Of a stretch of DNA of 64,000 nucleotides, positions 1 to 8,289 are shown piece by piece. The notes under the pieces were generated by a model, which was given only the letters and a program-made list of their open reading frames with translations, did not search any database and was not told the origin of the DNA. The stretch comes from CAXBDP01 sp963974465 (lineage in GTDB: Bacteria > Bacteroidota > Bacteroidia > Cytophagales > Cyclobacteriaceae), in the NCBI GenBank assembly GCA_049340005.1, contig JBMPIY010000013.1. One strand, written 5' to 3'. A program made the position numbers and the translations under genes. How positions within the stretch are numbered: the stretch's first letter is position 1; every line of letters begins with the position of its first letter.

Positions 1-1176
1 AAGGATTTAAGACCAAAGGCAATCGAATCTGTTTTTTCAATTTGTGAAAATCGAGATAAAATTGCTTTCAACGGAATTGAATTACCTCTCTATAATCAAA
101 AAATCAGAAGTGAGGACAATTATTACTTTTTTCACGAGGTAGAAGTAAAACACATAGAAAATGATGAAAAAATACAATTGCGACCTTTAGAATCTAAAAT
201 ATTACCATTAATATTTAATCTAAAAAAATCCGTGCAATTACTTCCTTCTCTAGGAAGACTAGACAATAAAGAAAAGAAAGTTAAAATATTTGATGGCCAG
301 CATAAAGCAGTTGCACAAATCATTGGAAACAACAGAAAAAAAATCCCTTGCTTGGTTTTTGTTGAGCCAGAAGTTTCAAAATTAAGAGAAGTCATTTACG
401 AAGCTCATACGTCTTTCGTTCAACAGAGATATAAAAAATCTCATATGGATGCTAAATTGGCAGATATGTATCGCCAAAAAATTGAGGACTTTAGAAAAAG
501 AGTTGGAGATGAGGAAGCACCATATTCCGAACAAGATATTTTAGGAGACAAAACATCGGCACAAAAAAGAAATTTTATTATTTCATCAATAATTGACGAA
601 GTAAAAAATGAATTAAATTTTGTTCAAAATCTTGTAGCACAAGACAAAAAAGAACAAAAGACTAAACCTATGTTATGGCAAAGTTTGGAACGATTAATAC
701 AAATATTCTGCAATTCAAAGTTAGTAGATGTTCCAACTGACAGTAATAAAAACTTTAGAAGTCAAGAAATTGAAAATATTTGTTTTATAATTAATGAAAT
801 TCATCGTTCATCAATCGTTAATAAATGGAATCCAGAGAATCAAGACGATTCAAATCATATTTTATGTAGAACTTATTATTATCGAACTGCTTTTAATAAT
901 TGGAGTCAGATTTTAGAAAAAGCACTAAAGTTCTCACTTGAACAAATGCTTGGTCACGCTGTTCAAGGAGATCTATGTTATCGAGAAACTTTTTCATCGA
1001 CAACTAAAGCAAGATTTTCGACTATAATCGCAAAACTATTTAATGCACCACTTTGGGTTTTAGAAAATAATCAAAAACAGATTTCTGGTGCTAACAAAGA
1101 TTCGATTGTTCAAGAATTGTTTCAAAATGAACATTTGGACTATATATATTTAACAAGTATTGGAACATCAAACTGA
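1..1176 (+). CDS. DGQHR-domain protein, 5'-truncated by the window edge
   Basis: The frame is open from base 1 to a TGA at 1174-1176, so the true start lies upstream and at least 391 residues are visible. A DGQHK motif followed by AVAQI sits at about codon 98, which is the signature of the DGQHR domain. That domain is known from DndB, the regulator of DNA phosphorothioation, and from related proteins of mobile and defence loci. No dnd genes are visible. A charged helical stretch with many Lys and Glu follows. The gene is very AT-rich and lies just before an attC-like repeat and a restriction-modification operon, so a defence-island origin is plausible. The domain call is good; the function is open. 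Confidence 0.6.
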   Translation, partial: KDLRPKAIESVFSICENRDKIAFNGIELPLYNQKIRSEDNYYFFHEVEVKHIENDEKIQLRPLESKILPLIFNLKKSVQLLPSLGRLDNKEKKVKIFDGQHKAVAQIIGNNRKKIPCLVFVEPEVSKLREVIYEAHTSFVQQRYKKSHMDAKLADMYRQKIEDFRKRVGDEEAPYSEQDILGDKTSAQKRNFIISSIIDEVKNELNFVQNLVAQDKKEQKTKPMLWQSLERLIQIFCNSKLVDVPTDSNKNFRSQEIENICFIINEIHRSSIVNKWNPENQDDSNHILCRTYYYRTAFNNWSQILEKALKFSLEQMLGHAVQGDLCYRETFSSTTKARFSTIIAKLFNAPLWVLENNQKQISGANKDSIVQELFQNEHLDYIYLTSIGTSN

Positions 1177-1185
1177 AAAAGTACT

Positions 1186-1318
1186 ATGCACAACAATGGC
1201 TTTAAGTAATTGCTTGTTCTCGCTTACTTCTGAAAATCCGCGAGGATTTTCAGTTTGGTGTGTACTTGCAAAGTTAAGTGCTAAACCACGCAACTACTCA
1301 TAGCCGAGACCGTTGGGT
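1186..1318. repeat. attC-like folded repeat downstream of the DGQHR gene
   Basis: This is an imperfect palindrome of about 133 bp starting 10 bp after the stop codon. The outer arms (GCACAAC at 1187-1193 and GTTGGGT at 1312-1318) resemble the RYYYAAC and GTTRRRY ends of integron attC sites; the right end fits exactly and the left has one mismatch. Inner arms at about 1197-1215 and 1283-1303 pair at roughly 15 of 19 positions. A perfect 10-bp stem (CTGAAAATCC/GGATTTTCAG) with a 4-nt loop sits at 1231-1254. A related copy lies at 7090-7226. No integron integrase is visible, so the attC reading is inference. Confidence 0.55.
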
Positions 1319-1415
1319 AACATACAAAAAAGCCCACCGCGCAAACAGCACATTTGGTTTTTTGCCGACACAAAAGTCAACGCTGAAAAACCAAAAGAGC
1401 TTGAATTTACCCAAC
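1312..1415. repeat. hairpin element with 9-bp terminal inverted repeats
   Basis: GTTGGGTAA at 1312-1320 is repeated inverted as TTACCCAAC at 1407-1415. Between them, a segment around GCACATTTGGTTTTTT (about 1347-1362) is complementary to one at about 1385-1401 at 13 of 16 positions, so the single strand can fold. It abuts and shares GTTGGGT with the preceding repeat. The corresponding place near 7214-7224 has only the right terminal word, as if this hairpin were missing there. No coding capacity is seen. Confidence 0.45.
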
Positions 1416-1455
1416 CTACGAACAAATATTTAACCTTAATAACATTATTTGAAAG

Positions 1456-1486
1456 TTTGGTTGAATAGAAACATTTTGTATTTTTG
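1456..1486 (+). promoter_or_regulatory. promoter of the restriction-modification operon
   Basis: TTTG at 1456-1459, a 19-bp spacer, then TATTTTTG at 1479-1486. This matches the Bacteroidota housekeeping promoter (TTTG, about 19-21 bp, TAnnTTTG). The start codon of the controller gene lies 31 bp after the -7 element. Confidence 0.6.
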
Positions 1487-1499
1487 ACAAAATTGTCAA
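1484..1499. promoter_or_regulatory. palindromic operator overlapping the -7 element
   Basis: TTGACAA, a 2-bp spacer (AA), then TTGTCAA: a perfect 7-bp inverted repeat. It overlaps the last three bases of the -7 box and ends 18 bp before the ATG of the XRE gene. This is the arrangement of C-boxes, where a restriction-modification controller represses its own promoter. That this XRE protein binds here is inference. Confidence 0.5.
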
Positions 1500-1517
1500 G
1501 GCTAAAATTTCAAGGCA

Positions 1518-1844
1518 ATGAAAGAAAGATTTGGAGAATACATTCACAATTTGCGGGTTCAGCACGGTTTGACACTGACAAAACTTGCTGCTGCACTTGA
1601 TATTGACCAATCCACGCTTTCCAAAATTGAGAACCATAAACGCAATGTTCCTGAGGAAATACTCCCAAAACTTGCTAAGGTTTTCAAACTGGACATCAAA
1701 AAACTTGAAAAGGAATTTTATAGCGAAAAAATCGCTGAAATGATTTATAGAGTTTCCGACTCTACAGAATTATTGACCCTAGCAGAGGAAAAAGCGAAAT
1801 ACTACAGAATGTCAAAGGTTAAACAAGGAGATCTAAAATTTTAA
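1518..1844 (+). CDS. XRE-family controller of the restriction-modification operon
   Basis: 108 residues. Residues about 8-60 form a Cro/C1-type helix-turn-helix: the segment LTLTKLAAALDIDQSTLSKI is followed by NHKRNVPEEILPKLAKVFKL. The C-terminal 40 residues are helical and may dimerise. The ATG lies 18 bp after a perfect inverted repeat and the stop is 3 bp before the methyltransferase ATG, so the genes are probably cotranscribed. Small XRE proteins in this position usually act as C proteins that delay nuclease expression until DNA is methylated. The family call is firm and the controller role is inferred from position. Confidence 0.8.
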   Translation: MKERFGEYIHNLRVQHGLTLTKLAAALDIDQSTLSKIENHKRNVPEEILPKLAKVFKLDIKKLEKEFYSEKIAEMIYRVSDSTELLTLAEEKAKYYRMSKVKQGDLKF

Positions 1845-1847
1845 GAA

Positions 1848-2765
1848 ATGGCTAAATCAATTGAAAAATATTTAAACAAGGTAATTCAAGGTGACTGCTT
1901 AGAAGTTATGAAAAACATTCCAAGCAAATCAATTGATATGATTCTTTGTGATTTACCCTATGGTACAACTCAGAATAAATGGGATTCCGTAATTAACTTA
2001 GACCAACTTTGGAGTCATTATGAAAGAATCATCAAAGATGATGGAGCTATAGCCTTAACAGCACAAGGACTTTTTACAGCGAAATTGATTATGAGTAACG
2101 AGAAATTATTCAAATACAAAATCGTATGGATAAAATCTAAATCAACAAATTTCCTAAATGCAAAGAAGCAGCCACTCCGCAAACACGAAGACATTTGTCT
2201 TTTCTACAAAAAACAACCATCATACAATCCTCAAATGACCAATGGTGAAGCATATGATAAAGGATATAGAAAAAATCAACTTACTGGGAGTTATGGAGAC
2301 TTTAAATCCAACCATGTAAAGAGCAATGGAGAAAGATACCCAACTGACGTTATTGCATACGAAGAACAACAGGTAGATGATTTTGTGTATGTGAAAACTG
2401 CAGAATCCGAAGGTCCAGTTTTACACCCAACTCAAAAGCCAATAGAATTAGGTAGATACCTAATCAAGACTTTTACAACCCCTGGTGATGTTGTTCTTGA
2501 CAATGCCTGTGGAAGCGGTAGTTTCTTGCTTTCTGCAATTTTGGAAAACAGACAATTTATAGGAATTGAAAAAAATGAAGATGTTTTACTTCATAAGGTT
2601 AAACCAATTGATTACATAAAAATTTGCACCGACAGAATTCAGGAAACACTTAAAAGAAAAGAAATTGAAGAATCAACTTTAAGATTGTTTAATGAGCCAA
2701 TCGCAAAATATCATACACTTAATTACAAAAACGGAAAAGCAAAAGCAAGTCCAGCAATTTGTTAA
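1848..2765 (+). CDS. site-specific DNA methyltransferase (beta class, N6-adenine or N4-cytosine)
   Basis: 305 residues. The motif order is that of beta-class amino-methyltransferases: catalytic motif IV DLPYG at about residue 35 near the N terminus, LHPTQKP at about 192, then the AdoMet-binding motif I DNACGSGSF at about 218. The catalytic tetrapeptide is DLPY rather than DPPY. Its stop lies just before the next gene, so translation of the two is probably coupled. It probably protects host DNA against the following nuclease-methyltransferase, perhaps modifying the other strand of an asymmetric site. The target sequence cannot be read from here. Confidence 0.85.
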   Translation: MAKSIEKYLNKVIQGDCLEVMKNIPSKSIDMILCDLPYGTTQNKWDSVINLDQLWSHYERIIKDDGAIALTAQGLFTAKLIMSNEKLFKYKIVWIKSKSTNFLNAKKQPLRKHEDICLFYKKQPSYNPQMTNGEAYDKGYRKNQLTGSYGDFKSNHVKSNGERYPTDVIAYEEQQVDDFVYVKTAESEGPVLHPTQKPIELGRYLIKTFTTPGDVVLDNACGSGSFLLSAILENRQFIGIEKNEDVLLHKVKPIDYIKICTDRIQETLKRKEIEESTLRLFNEPIAKYHTLNYKNGKAKASPAIC

Positions 2766-2779
2766 TTGAATTACCAAAA

Positions 2780-5545
2780 ATGGCTAAAGTAACATACAAC
2801 GAAAGAAGCTGGGCAATTGATATAATAAGCGAAATCAACTTGCATCTTGCAAATAAAAGTTGGCACTTTAAAAGTGCCGGAGGTGAAAGCACTATTAGCA
2901 ATGAAAAATCAAGTCTATTTCCTGATGTATTGATTTTCAAAGATCCATCAAGAGATATCATTTTACAAGGTTGGGAATTGAAAATGCCTGACACACCAAT
3001 TAATGATGCTGAATTAATTAGCAATGCAATCAAGAAAGCCAATATTTTACAAAGGGACAGTTTTATTCTATGGAATGTAAAGAGTGCGGTTCTTTATTCT
3101 AAACAAGGAGATTCATTCTCAATTTTAAAAACTTGGAATGACATTGATATTAATAACCGAACAGAAGTAAAACCAAAAGAAACTCTTTGGAAATCATTAC
3201 TGCATGCCATACTTTCAGACTTAAATGGCTATTTTGAATCTGGAGAAATTTCAGATGAAGTTTCAGCCGAAATCTTAGCAGTTGATGCAATCATAGATGT
3301 AGTTCTCGAAAACATACCCTCGACAGCGGAATATCTAAGGACAAATTTTAGAAGAAATTCAAGACTTGAAGCTCAAATAAACAATTGGTGGTTATCATCG
3401 GCAACTGAATATGGTTATAATCCAACAGCAGCAAAAGACGCTTCAAACAAATTACCTACTCTTTCAAAGGTAATTTTAACCGATTGGGTGTTTAAAATCA
3501 TCTTCGCTAATGTTCTAAAAAGGCATTTTAACGAAGCGAGAGCAATAGAATCAATAAACAATGAAACTTCAATTGAGCAAGCACAGGAAATAATTGCATC
3601 AATATCTGAGCATTGCAATTTTTGGAATATTTTCAGTGATAACCTTGCAATTGAGTTCATTTCAACTTCTGCTTGGAAACAGATTATCCAGTTAAATCAG
3701 TTTCTTTCATCAATCAACATTGCAGGAATTGAAATAGAAATCCTCCATAATTTACTCCAATCTTCGATAGTATCTGCAAAACGAAAGGTTGCAGGACAAT
3801 TCGCAACACCTAAAAAATTAGCAGATTTATTAGTAAGGTTAACCGTTGAAGACAAAGAAGGAGTTGTAATTGACCCTTGTTGTGGAACAGGAACAATAAT
3901 CAATCAAGCATATTTGCTCAAAGAGGAATACGAGTTTAACCAAGACGAAATAATAAACAGCATTTGGGCATCAGACAAACATTCTTTCCCTATTCAATTA
4001 TCTACACTTACTTTGGCTAAGCCAAATAACTTTGGTAAAGTGTTAAACATTTTCAGAAAGGATGTGATTGAATTAGTAACAGGGCAGAATGTAACTTTCA
4101 AAGACCCGAACAATGGAAACGATATTTTAAAACTTTTTCCTACCATTGATTATGCTGTTTCAAACTTACCTTTTATTAAGAGTAAAGAAATTCAGGTTTT
4201 AAACCCGAATATCACAGAAATAAACAACTTCATTCAAGATGAAGCTGACACTACAAAATCACTAAGTGGCAAAAGCGATATTTTCGCTTATATCCCATTC
4301 TATTTACATCAACTACTTTCTGAGAACGGAAAAATTGGTCTTATACTTTCTAATGCTTGGTTGGGAACTGATTACGGAGAAATTTTCTTAGAGCTTATTC
4401 AAAAATTCTATGACATTGAAACTGTTGTAATTTCTGGCAAAGGAAAATGGTTTGACAATGCAGATGTAGTAACTACTTTCCTAATTGCAAAAAAGCGGAA
4501 CCCAAATACTCCTATAAACCAAAACAGAACAATTTCATTTTGCACCCTAAAAGAAAGCATAAACGAAATACCTGACATTAAACAATTGAGCGAAAATATT
4601 TTATTGGAAACTGATAATCAATTTGTAGCTGTTCAAAATTATTCAGTAAATGAGATAACCAACTTTGAAACTATTGGTGTTCCTTGGTGCGGTTACTTTG
4701 CAAATCTTAATTGGCTTACAGAAGTTTCAGAAAAACTAATTGATTGCAATCAGATTTTCAAGTTTACTCGTGGTGAAAGAAGAGGTTGGAATCCCTTATT
4801 TTATCCTGCATCTGGACACAACATTGAAGCGGAATATATAAGACCAGTTCTGAAAAACTTAAGAGGAACATCAGGACTTTATTGTACAGCAGATGGAGAA
4901 GCATTTTGTTGTTCAAGAAGTATTGAAGAATTAGAGCAACTCAATCATACAGGTGCTTTGCAATGGATTAGAAGTTTTGAAAATCAAAATAACGAAACAG
5001 GCGTTCCTCTTGCCCAATCTTTGCGCAAAGCAAATATGTTTTGGTATGAAATGAAAACCGAAAATATGGCAGACTTTGTCGCTAATGTGAATTACGATAG
5101 AAGTTTATTCATTGCAACCTTTGAGAATCGTTCATTCATTGACCAAAGAATGATTGGCCTTTCGCTAAAAGAAGATTATCAAAATGAAAACAGAATTTTG
5201 TTACTTGCCTTATTGAATAACGTTTTAAGTATGTTTTTCATTGAGAGTTTTGGTTTTGGCAGAGGTTTAGGAGCACTTGATTTGAGAGCTACAAAATTTG
5301 AACGTGATTTTAAACTTTTGAATTTTGAGCTTTTATCAGCAGAGCAAAAGCAAAATATTATTAATGCTTTTCAACCAATTGCCAATAGAAGTAGACTGCC
5401 ATTAAAACAAGAAATTGAGCAAGCAGACAGAATAAATTTTGAAAGAGTTCTTTTAAATTCATTCGGAATAGATGAACACTTTGAAGCGATAAAATCATCC
5501 TTATTGCATCTTTATAATATAAGATTTGCAGTTAAGAATATCTAA
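2780..5545 (+). CDS. type IIG-like restriction enzyme: PD-ExK nuclease fused to N6-adenine methyltransferase
   Basis: About 921 residues from the ATG at 2780. An in-frame TTG at 2759 would overlap the upstream gene and is less likely. The N terminus has the PD-(D/E)xK pattern: FPDV (D49), then WELK (E66, K68). After a helical linker come gamma-class methyltransferase motifs: GQFATP at about 339 (motif X), DPCCGTGT at about 365 (motif I) and SNLPF at about 461-465, a variant of NPPF (motif IV). The last 300 residues would be the target-recognition part. Cleavage and methylation in one chain with a separate methyltransferase upstream is the layout of type IIG/IIS systems. Confidence in the fusion is good; specificity is unknown. 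Confidence 0.8.
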   Translation: MAKVTYNERSWAIDIISEINLHLANKSWHFKSAGGESTISNEKSSLFPDVLIFKDPSRDIILQGWELKMPDTPINDAELISNAIKKANILQRDSFILWNVKSAVLYSKQGDSFSILKTWNDIDINNRTEVKPKETLWKSLLHAILSDLNGYFESGEISDEVSAEILAVDAIIDVVLENIPSTAEYLRTNFRRNSRLEAQINNWWLSSATEYGYNPTAAKDASNKLPTLSKVILTDWVFKIIFANVLKRHFNEARAIESINNETSIEQAQEIIASISEHCNFWNIFSDNLAIEFISTSAWKQIIQLNQFLSSINIAGIEIEILHNLLQSSIVSAKRKVAGQFATPKKLADLLVRLTVEDKEGVVIDPCCGTGTIINQAYLLKEEYEFNQDEIINSIWASDKHSFPIQLSTLTLAKPNNFGKVLNIFRKDVIELVTGQNVTFKDPNNGNDILKLFPTIDYAVSNLPFIKSKEIQVLNPNITEINNFIQDEADTTKSLSGKSDIFAYIPFYLHQLLSENGKIGLILSNAWLGTDYGEIFLELIQKFYDIETVVISGKGKWFDNADVVTTFLIAKKRNPNTPINQNRTISFCTLKESINEIPDIKQLSENILLETDNQFVAVQNYSVNEITNFETIGVPWCGYFANLNWLTEVSEKLIDCNQIFKFTRGERRGWNPLFYPASGHNIEAEYIRPVLKNLRGTSGLYCTADGEAFCCSRSIEELEQLNHTGALQWIRSFENQNNETGVPLAQSLRKANMFWYEMKTENMADFVANVNYDRSLFIATFENRSFIDQRMIGLSLKEDYQNENRILLLALLNNVLSMFFIESFGFGRGLGALDLRATKFERDFKLLNFELLSAEQKQNIINAFQPIANRSRLPLKQEIEQADRINFERVLLNSFGIDEHFEAIKSSLLHLYNIRFAVKNI

Positions 5546-5555
5546 TTATTTGAAA

Positions 5556-5861
5556 ATGGAGACAAAAACAAATGACCTGACTGAAATAACATTAAAAATG
5601 CTATTAGATGAGGGAATTATTGAAAAGGGAACAATTTTGTATTCTGAAACTAATCCCACTACAACTGCAAAGATAAATTCTGACGGTTTTATTGACTTGA
5701 ATATTAACGGGAATCAGAAACTTTATTCATTCCCAAGTGGTGCAGCAAGAGCATTAGTTAATTTGAGTGTTAACGGGTGGAAATTTTGGAAAATAAAAAT
5801 CAAAGATGAACTAAAGGAAATTTCAGAATTAAGACAAATTTATATGGAAAGAAAAAAATGA
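5556..5861 (+). CDS. RAMA-domain protein (probable modified-DNA reader)
   Basis: 101 residues from the ATG at 5556, 10 bp after the restriction enzyme stop. The protein matches the RAMA domain (Restriction enzyme Adenine Methylase Associated): LLDEGIIEKGTILY near the start, then IDLNING, the SFPSGAARALV core and the closing VNGWKFWKIK. RAMA domains are usually fused to nucleases or methylases and are thought to sense modified bases; here the domain is free-standing. Its stop (TGA, 5859-5861) overlaps an ATG at 5858. It may direct or limit the restriction enzyme according to methylation state, which is inference. Confidence 0.75.
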   Translation: METKTNDLTEITLKMLLDEGIIEKGTILYSETNPTTTAKINSDGFIDLNINGNQKLYSFPSGAARALVNLSVNGWKFWKIKIKDELKEISELRQIYMERKK

Positions 5862-6031
5862 TGCCAATGCTAAAGGGCATACATATTTGTATTTCACACC
5901 AGACAAATCCCAAACCAAAAATTGTAAATCAGGATGATTTTGCCAATGGTTCAGACATCTGGAAAAGAATATCGAACTCACAACATTACCTCTATGCAAG
6001 CATGGGTTTCAAGATTCATAGGACAGGTTAG
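5858..6031 (+). CDS. small uncharacterised ORF at the end of the restriction operon, possibly a gene remnant
   Basis: A 57-residue frame begins with an ATG overlapping the previous stop (ATGA) and ends with TAG at 6029-6031. It contains NQDDFANGSDIWKRISNSQ and then YLYASMGFKIHRTG. I recognise no family. The ATGA overlap favours translational coupling. However, the frame is short, and the following 110 bp read open in another frame, which could mean a decayed longer gene. Confidence 0.3.
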   Translation: MMPMLKGIHICISHQTNPKPKIVNQDDFANGSDIWKRISNSQHYLYASMGFKIHRTG

Positions 6032-6141
6032 TTGTAGATTTAAAGTTCAGCTCTTTGTAGGAATTTCAATGGCAAAATCAACCTGCCTGAAGATAGCTGA
6101 GAATCGTTATGGGTCATTTAAGAAGTCCTAAATATAATAAT

Positions 6142-7083
6142 ATGGTATTAGACATTTCAGAAATATTAGTTGTCGGAGTTTCTTCCAGAGCACTCTTCAA
6201 CCTAGAAAAAGAAAATCAAATCTTCGAAAAAGAAAATATTGAAGGTTTTAGAAAATATCAATTGGAACACGAGGATGAAATATTAACAGAAGGGACAGCT
6301 TTTCCTTTAATTGAAAGTTTGTTAAAACTAAATGATATTGCATCAAAACAAATTGTAGAAGTTGTTATAATGTCAAGGAATAGTCCAGAAACTGGAGTTA
6401 GGGTTTTAAAATCTATTAAACATTTTAAACTTCCGATCACAAGATGGGCGTTTTCCGGAGGAGAACCGCTTTCGCCATTTATTGATGCATTTGATATTGA
6501 TTTGTTTTTATCAAAAGACGAAAAAGAAGTTCAGAAAATAAGTGATACATCAAATTGTGCTACAGCTTTAATTTATGAACCACCAACAGACTATATTCCC
6601 GAAATCGACAGAGTCAAATTCGCTTTTGACGCAGATGCTGTAGTTTTTTCAGAGGAATCGGAACAGATTTATAAGGAGCAAGGAATGGAGGCTTTCCATA
6701 AACACGAATCAGAAAATGAAGACGTTCCACTCAATGACGGACCATTTGCTGAATTATTAAGAAAGCTATCTAAAATTCAAGAATTTTTGCCTACAACTAT
6801 AGAATTAACACCTTTAAGGATTGCAATTGTAACAGCTAGAAATGCACCAAGCCATATGCGAGTAATTAAAACTCTTCGCCATTGGGGAGTTTATGTTGAT
6901 GAAGCTTATTTTATGGGTGGTTTATCAAAAGACAAAGTTCTAAAAGCATTTGGAGCACATATTTTCTTTGATGACCAGGAGACTCATTTGGATGGCTCTA
7001 GCAAAGTAGTTCCATCTGGAAAGGTATTATATAAGACCAATTCACCTTTGAAAAAATACGAGAAAAGCAATAAAGAAAAATAG
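6142..7083 (+). CDS. cytosolic 5'-nucleotidase I-family protein (PF06189)
   Basis: 313 residues from the ATG at 6142; an earlier in-frame non-ATG start at 6109 is less likely. The N-terminal half (VVGVSSRALFNLEKEN, then MSRNSPETGVRVLKSI) and the C-terminal half, with FAFDADAVVF and TARNAPSHMRVIKTLRHWGV, match the cytosolic 5'-nucleotidase I family, HAD-fold enzymes that dephosphorylate nucleoside monophosphates. The acidic DADAV supplies the HAD nucleophile. The halves echo each other (EGFRKYQLEHED versus EAFHKHESENED), so the family's pseudo-repeat is visible. Because it sits in a defence-like block, a nucleotide-depletion role is conceivable but unproven. Confidence 0.8.
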   Translation: MVLDISEILVVGVSSRALFNLEKENQIFEKENIEGFRKYQLEHEDEILTEGTAFPLIESLLKLNDIASKQIVEVVIMSRNSPETGVRVLKSIKHFKLPITRWAFSGGEPLSPFIDAFDIDLFLSKDEKEVQKISDTSNCATALIYEPPTDYIPEIDRVKFAFDADAVVFSEESEQIYKEQGMEAFHKHESENEDVPLNDGPFAELLRKLSKIQEFLPTTIELTPLRIAIVTARNAPSHMRVIKTLRHWGVYVDEAYFMGGLSKDKVLKAFGAHIFFDDQETHLDGSSKVVPSGKVLYKTNSPLKKYEKSNKEK

Positions 7084-7089
7084 AAACGA

Positions 7090-7226
7090 ATGCACAGCAG
7101 TGATTATAAGTAATTGCTTGTTCTCGCCTACTTCTGAAAATCCTCGCGAATTTTCAGTTTAATGTTTACTTGTTAAAATTACCGTTAACCCACGGTAATA
7201 CTCAAACTGGATACCATTACCCAACC
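7090..7226. repeat. second, more degraded attC-like repeat downstream of the 5'-nucleotidase gene
   Basis: Starts 7 bp after the stop codon. Bases 7107-7160 match 1203-1256 at 50 of 54 positions, including the central hairpin (CTGAAAATCC, then GAATTTTCAG). The outer part is more diverged; the left end reads GCACAGC and the right end ACCCAAC at about 7218-7224. Both copies sit directly after an accessory gene in the same orientation, as cassette-associated recombination sites do. Confidence 0.5.
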
Positions 7227-7250
7227 AACTATTCATACTCAAATTACTAC

Positions 7251-7480
7251 CTAATCATCCTCATCAAATACTCCCCATAGCCGCTTTTAAGTAAAGGCTG
7301 AGCGAGTTCACTTAATTGTTGTTTATTGATAAAACCCATTCTGTAGGCAATTTCTTCGATGCAGCCGATTGGGCGTTCTTCGATTGTATGAAGGTGCGGA
7401 TTGCATTAATGATGCGAAAGTACCTGTATCGAGCCAGGCGGTGCCGCGACCTAATATGCCCACATGCAAATTACCTTGCT
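7251..7480 (-). pseudogene. 3'-end remnant of rfbA (glucose-1-phosphate thymidylyltransferase)
   Basis: Read on the minus strand, this segment ends with GYGEYLMRMIR and a stop, matching the C terminus of the intact rfbA about 1 kb away (GYGEYLMRMIK). Similarity runs for about 230 bp, but small deletions break the frame in the middle and the 5' three-quarters of the gene is missing. It lies in the same orientation as the intact copy, so the two make a diverged direct repeat around the DUF2310-like gene. It is the footprint of an insertion, or of recombination with a foreign rfbA. Confidence 0.8.
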
Positions 7481-7496
7481 TCTCGTTAGTGGGTTT

Positions 7497-8243
7497 CTAG
7501 CTTGCGCCATAACCAAATATTGTGTTGCAGGTTTTACAAATTCTGTTGGGTATTTTCAGTCCAGAGTCAGAACCTTTTTCTCCGCAAACTAAGCAATGTT
7601 GATTGCCGTCTGGTTCGTCAATAAAGTAGCTTATATAAACGGGAAGATTGAAATAGTTTGAAAGTTGTTTTCTGATTTTTTCACCCTCCAAATTCAGTTT
7701 GCCCTTTTTATAATTTGTCAGCTCCTTATAAGCCTCTTTTTCAAAGAGTCCTCCTTCAAGCCAGTTAGAATAAACTCTTTCGTGTTTTGTTTGCCAGTCC
7801 TCTAGTTGAATTTCTATCGGCACTCTGGAATATGGAATTTGCCCTAGACAATTATTACAAGTCAATTCGTCTATCAATGGTAATGAACGCCCTTGCAAGA
7901 TGTAAAAGTCAGACTTGTTGCAAACGCAATTATTAACATCGTCAACTTCAATAATAACGTCTCGTTCTTTGATTACATTAGGTTTCTCCGCAAGCAAACT
8001 ATTGAATTTTAAACGCCAAAACTCTTTTATTTCAGGGTTCTTGCTCCAGTTTTTGAAGGAAATACTATCACGGAAAATAACTGTCAGTTCTAAAATACTT
8101 TTATTTCGCCTTAAAACTCGGGGTTCTGAAAAAATCAAATTTTGTCTATAAAGAGAAGCTGACAAACCTATAAACTCTTCTCCTGTTGCATTGTTGTCAG
8201 CTAGGGTTAAAAGAATTTTAGCAGGAATTGGCTTGTCAGTCAT
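7497..8243 (-). CDS. DUF2310-like zinc-ribbon protein, possibly nucleic-acid-binding
   Basis: 248 residues. Two Cys pairs are visible: CVC and CNNC around residues 107-132, and a C-terminal ribbon CLVC with a matching CKTC just before the end. The C-terminal layout resembles DUF2310 proteins, described as zinc-ribbon proteins of unknown role. The gene sits exactly between the rfbA 3' remnant and the intact rfbA, so it probably arrived with that duplication. The family assignment is moderate and the function unknown. Confidence 0.55.
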   Translation of the reverse strand: MTDKPIPAKILLTLADNNATGEEFIGLSASLYRQNLIFSEPRVLRRNKSILELTVIFRDSISFKNWSKNPEIKEFWRLKFNSLLAEKPNVIKERDVIIEVDDVNNCVCNKSDFYILQGRSLPLIDELTCNNCLGQIPYSRVPIEIQLEDWQTKHERVYSNWLEGGLFEKEAYKELTNYKKGKLNLEGEKIRKQLSNYFNLPVYISYFIDEPDGNQHCLVCGEKGSDSGLKIPNRICKTCNTIFGYGAS

Positions 8244-8289
8244 TTCATTAGTTCATGTTACTCTGAGTCGTCCTTACTTTCAAACAAGT

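Noticed and set aside
5934..6131. 65-residue frame overlapping the small ORF after the RAMA gene
   Set aside because: Its start is inside the ATGA-coupled frame and it has no recognisable feature; at best part of a decayed gene.
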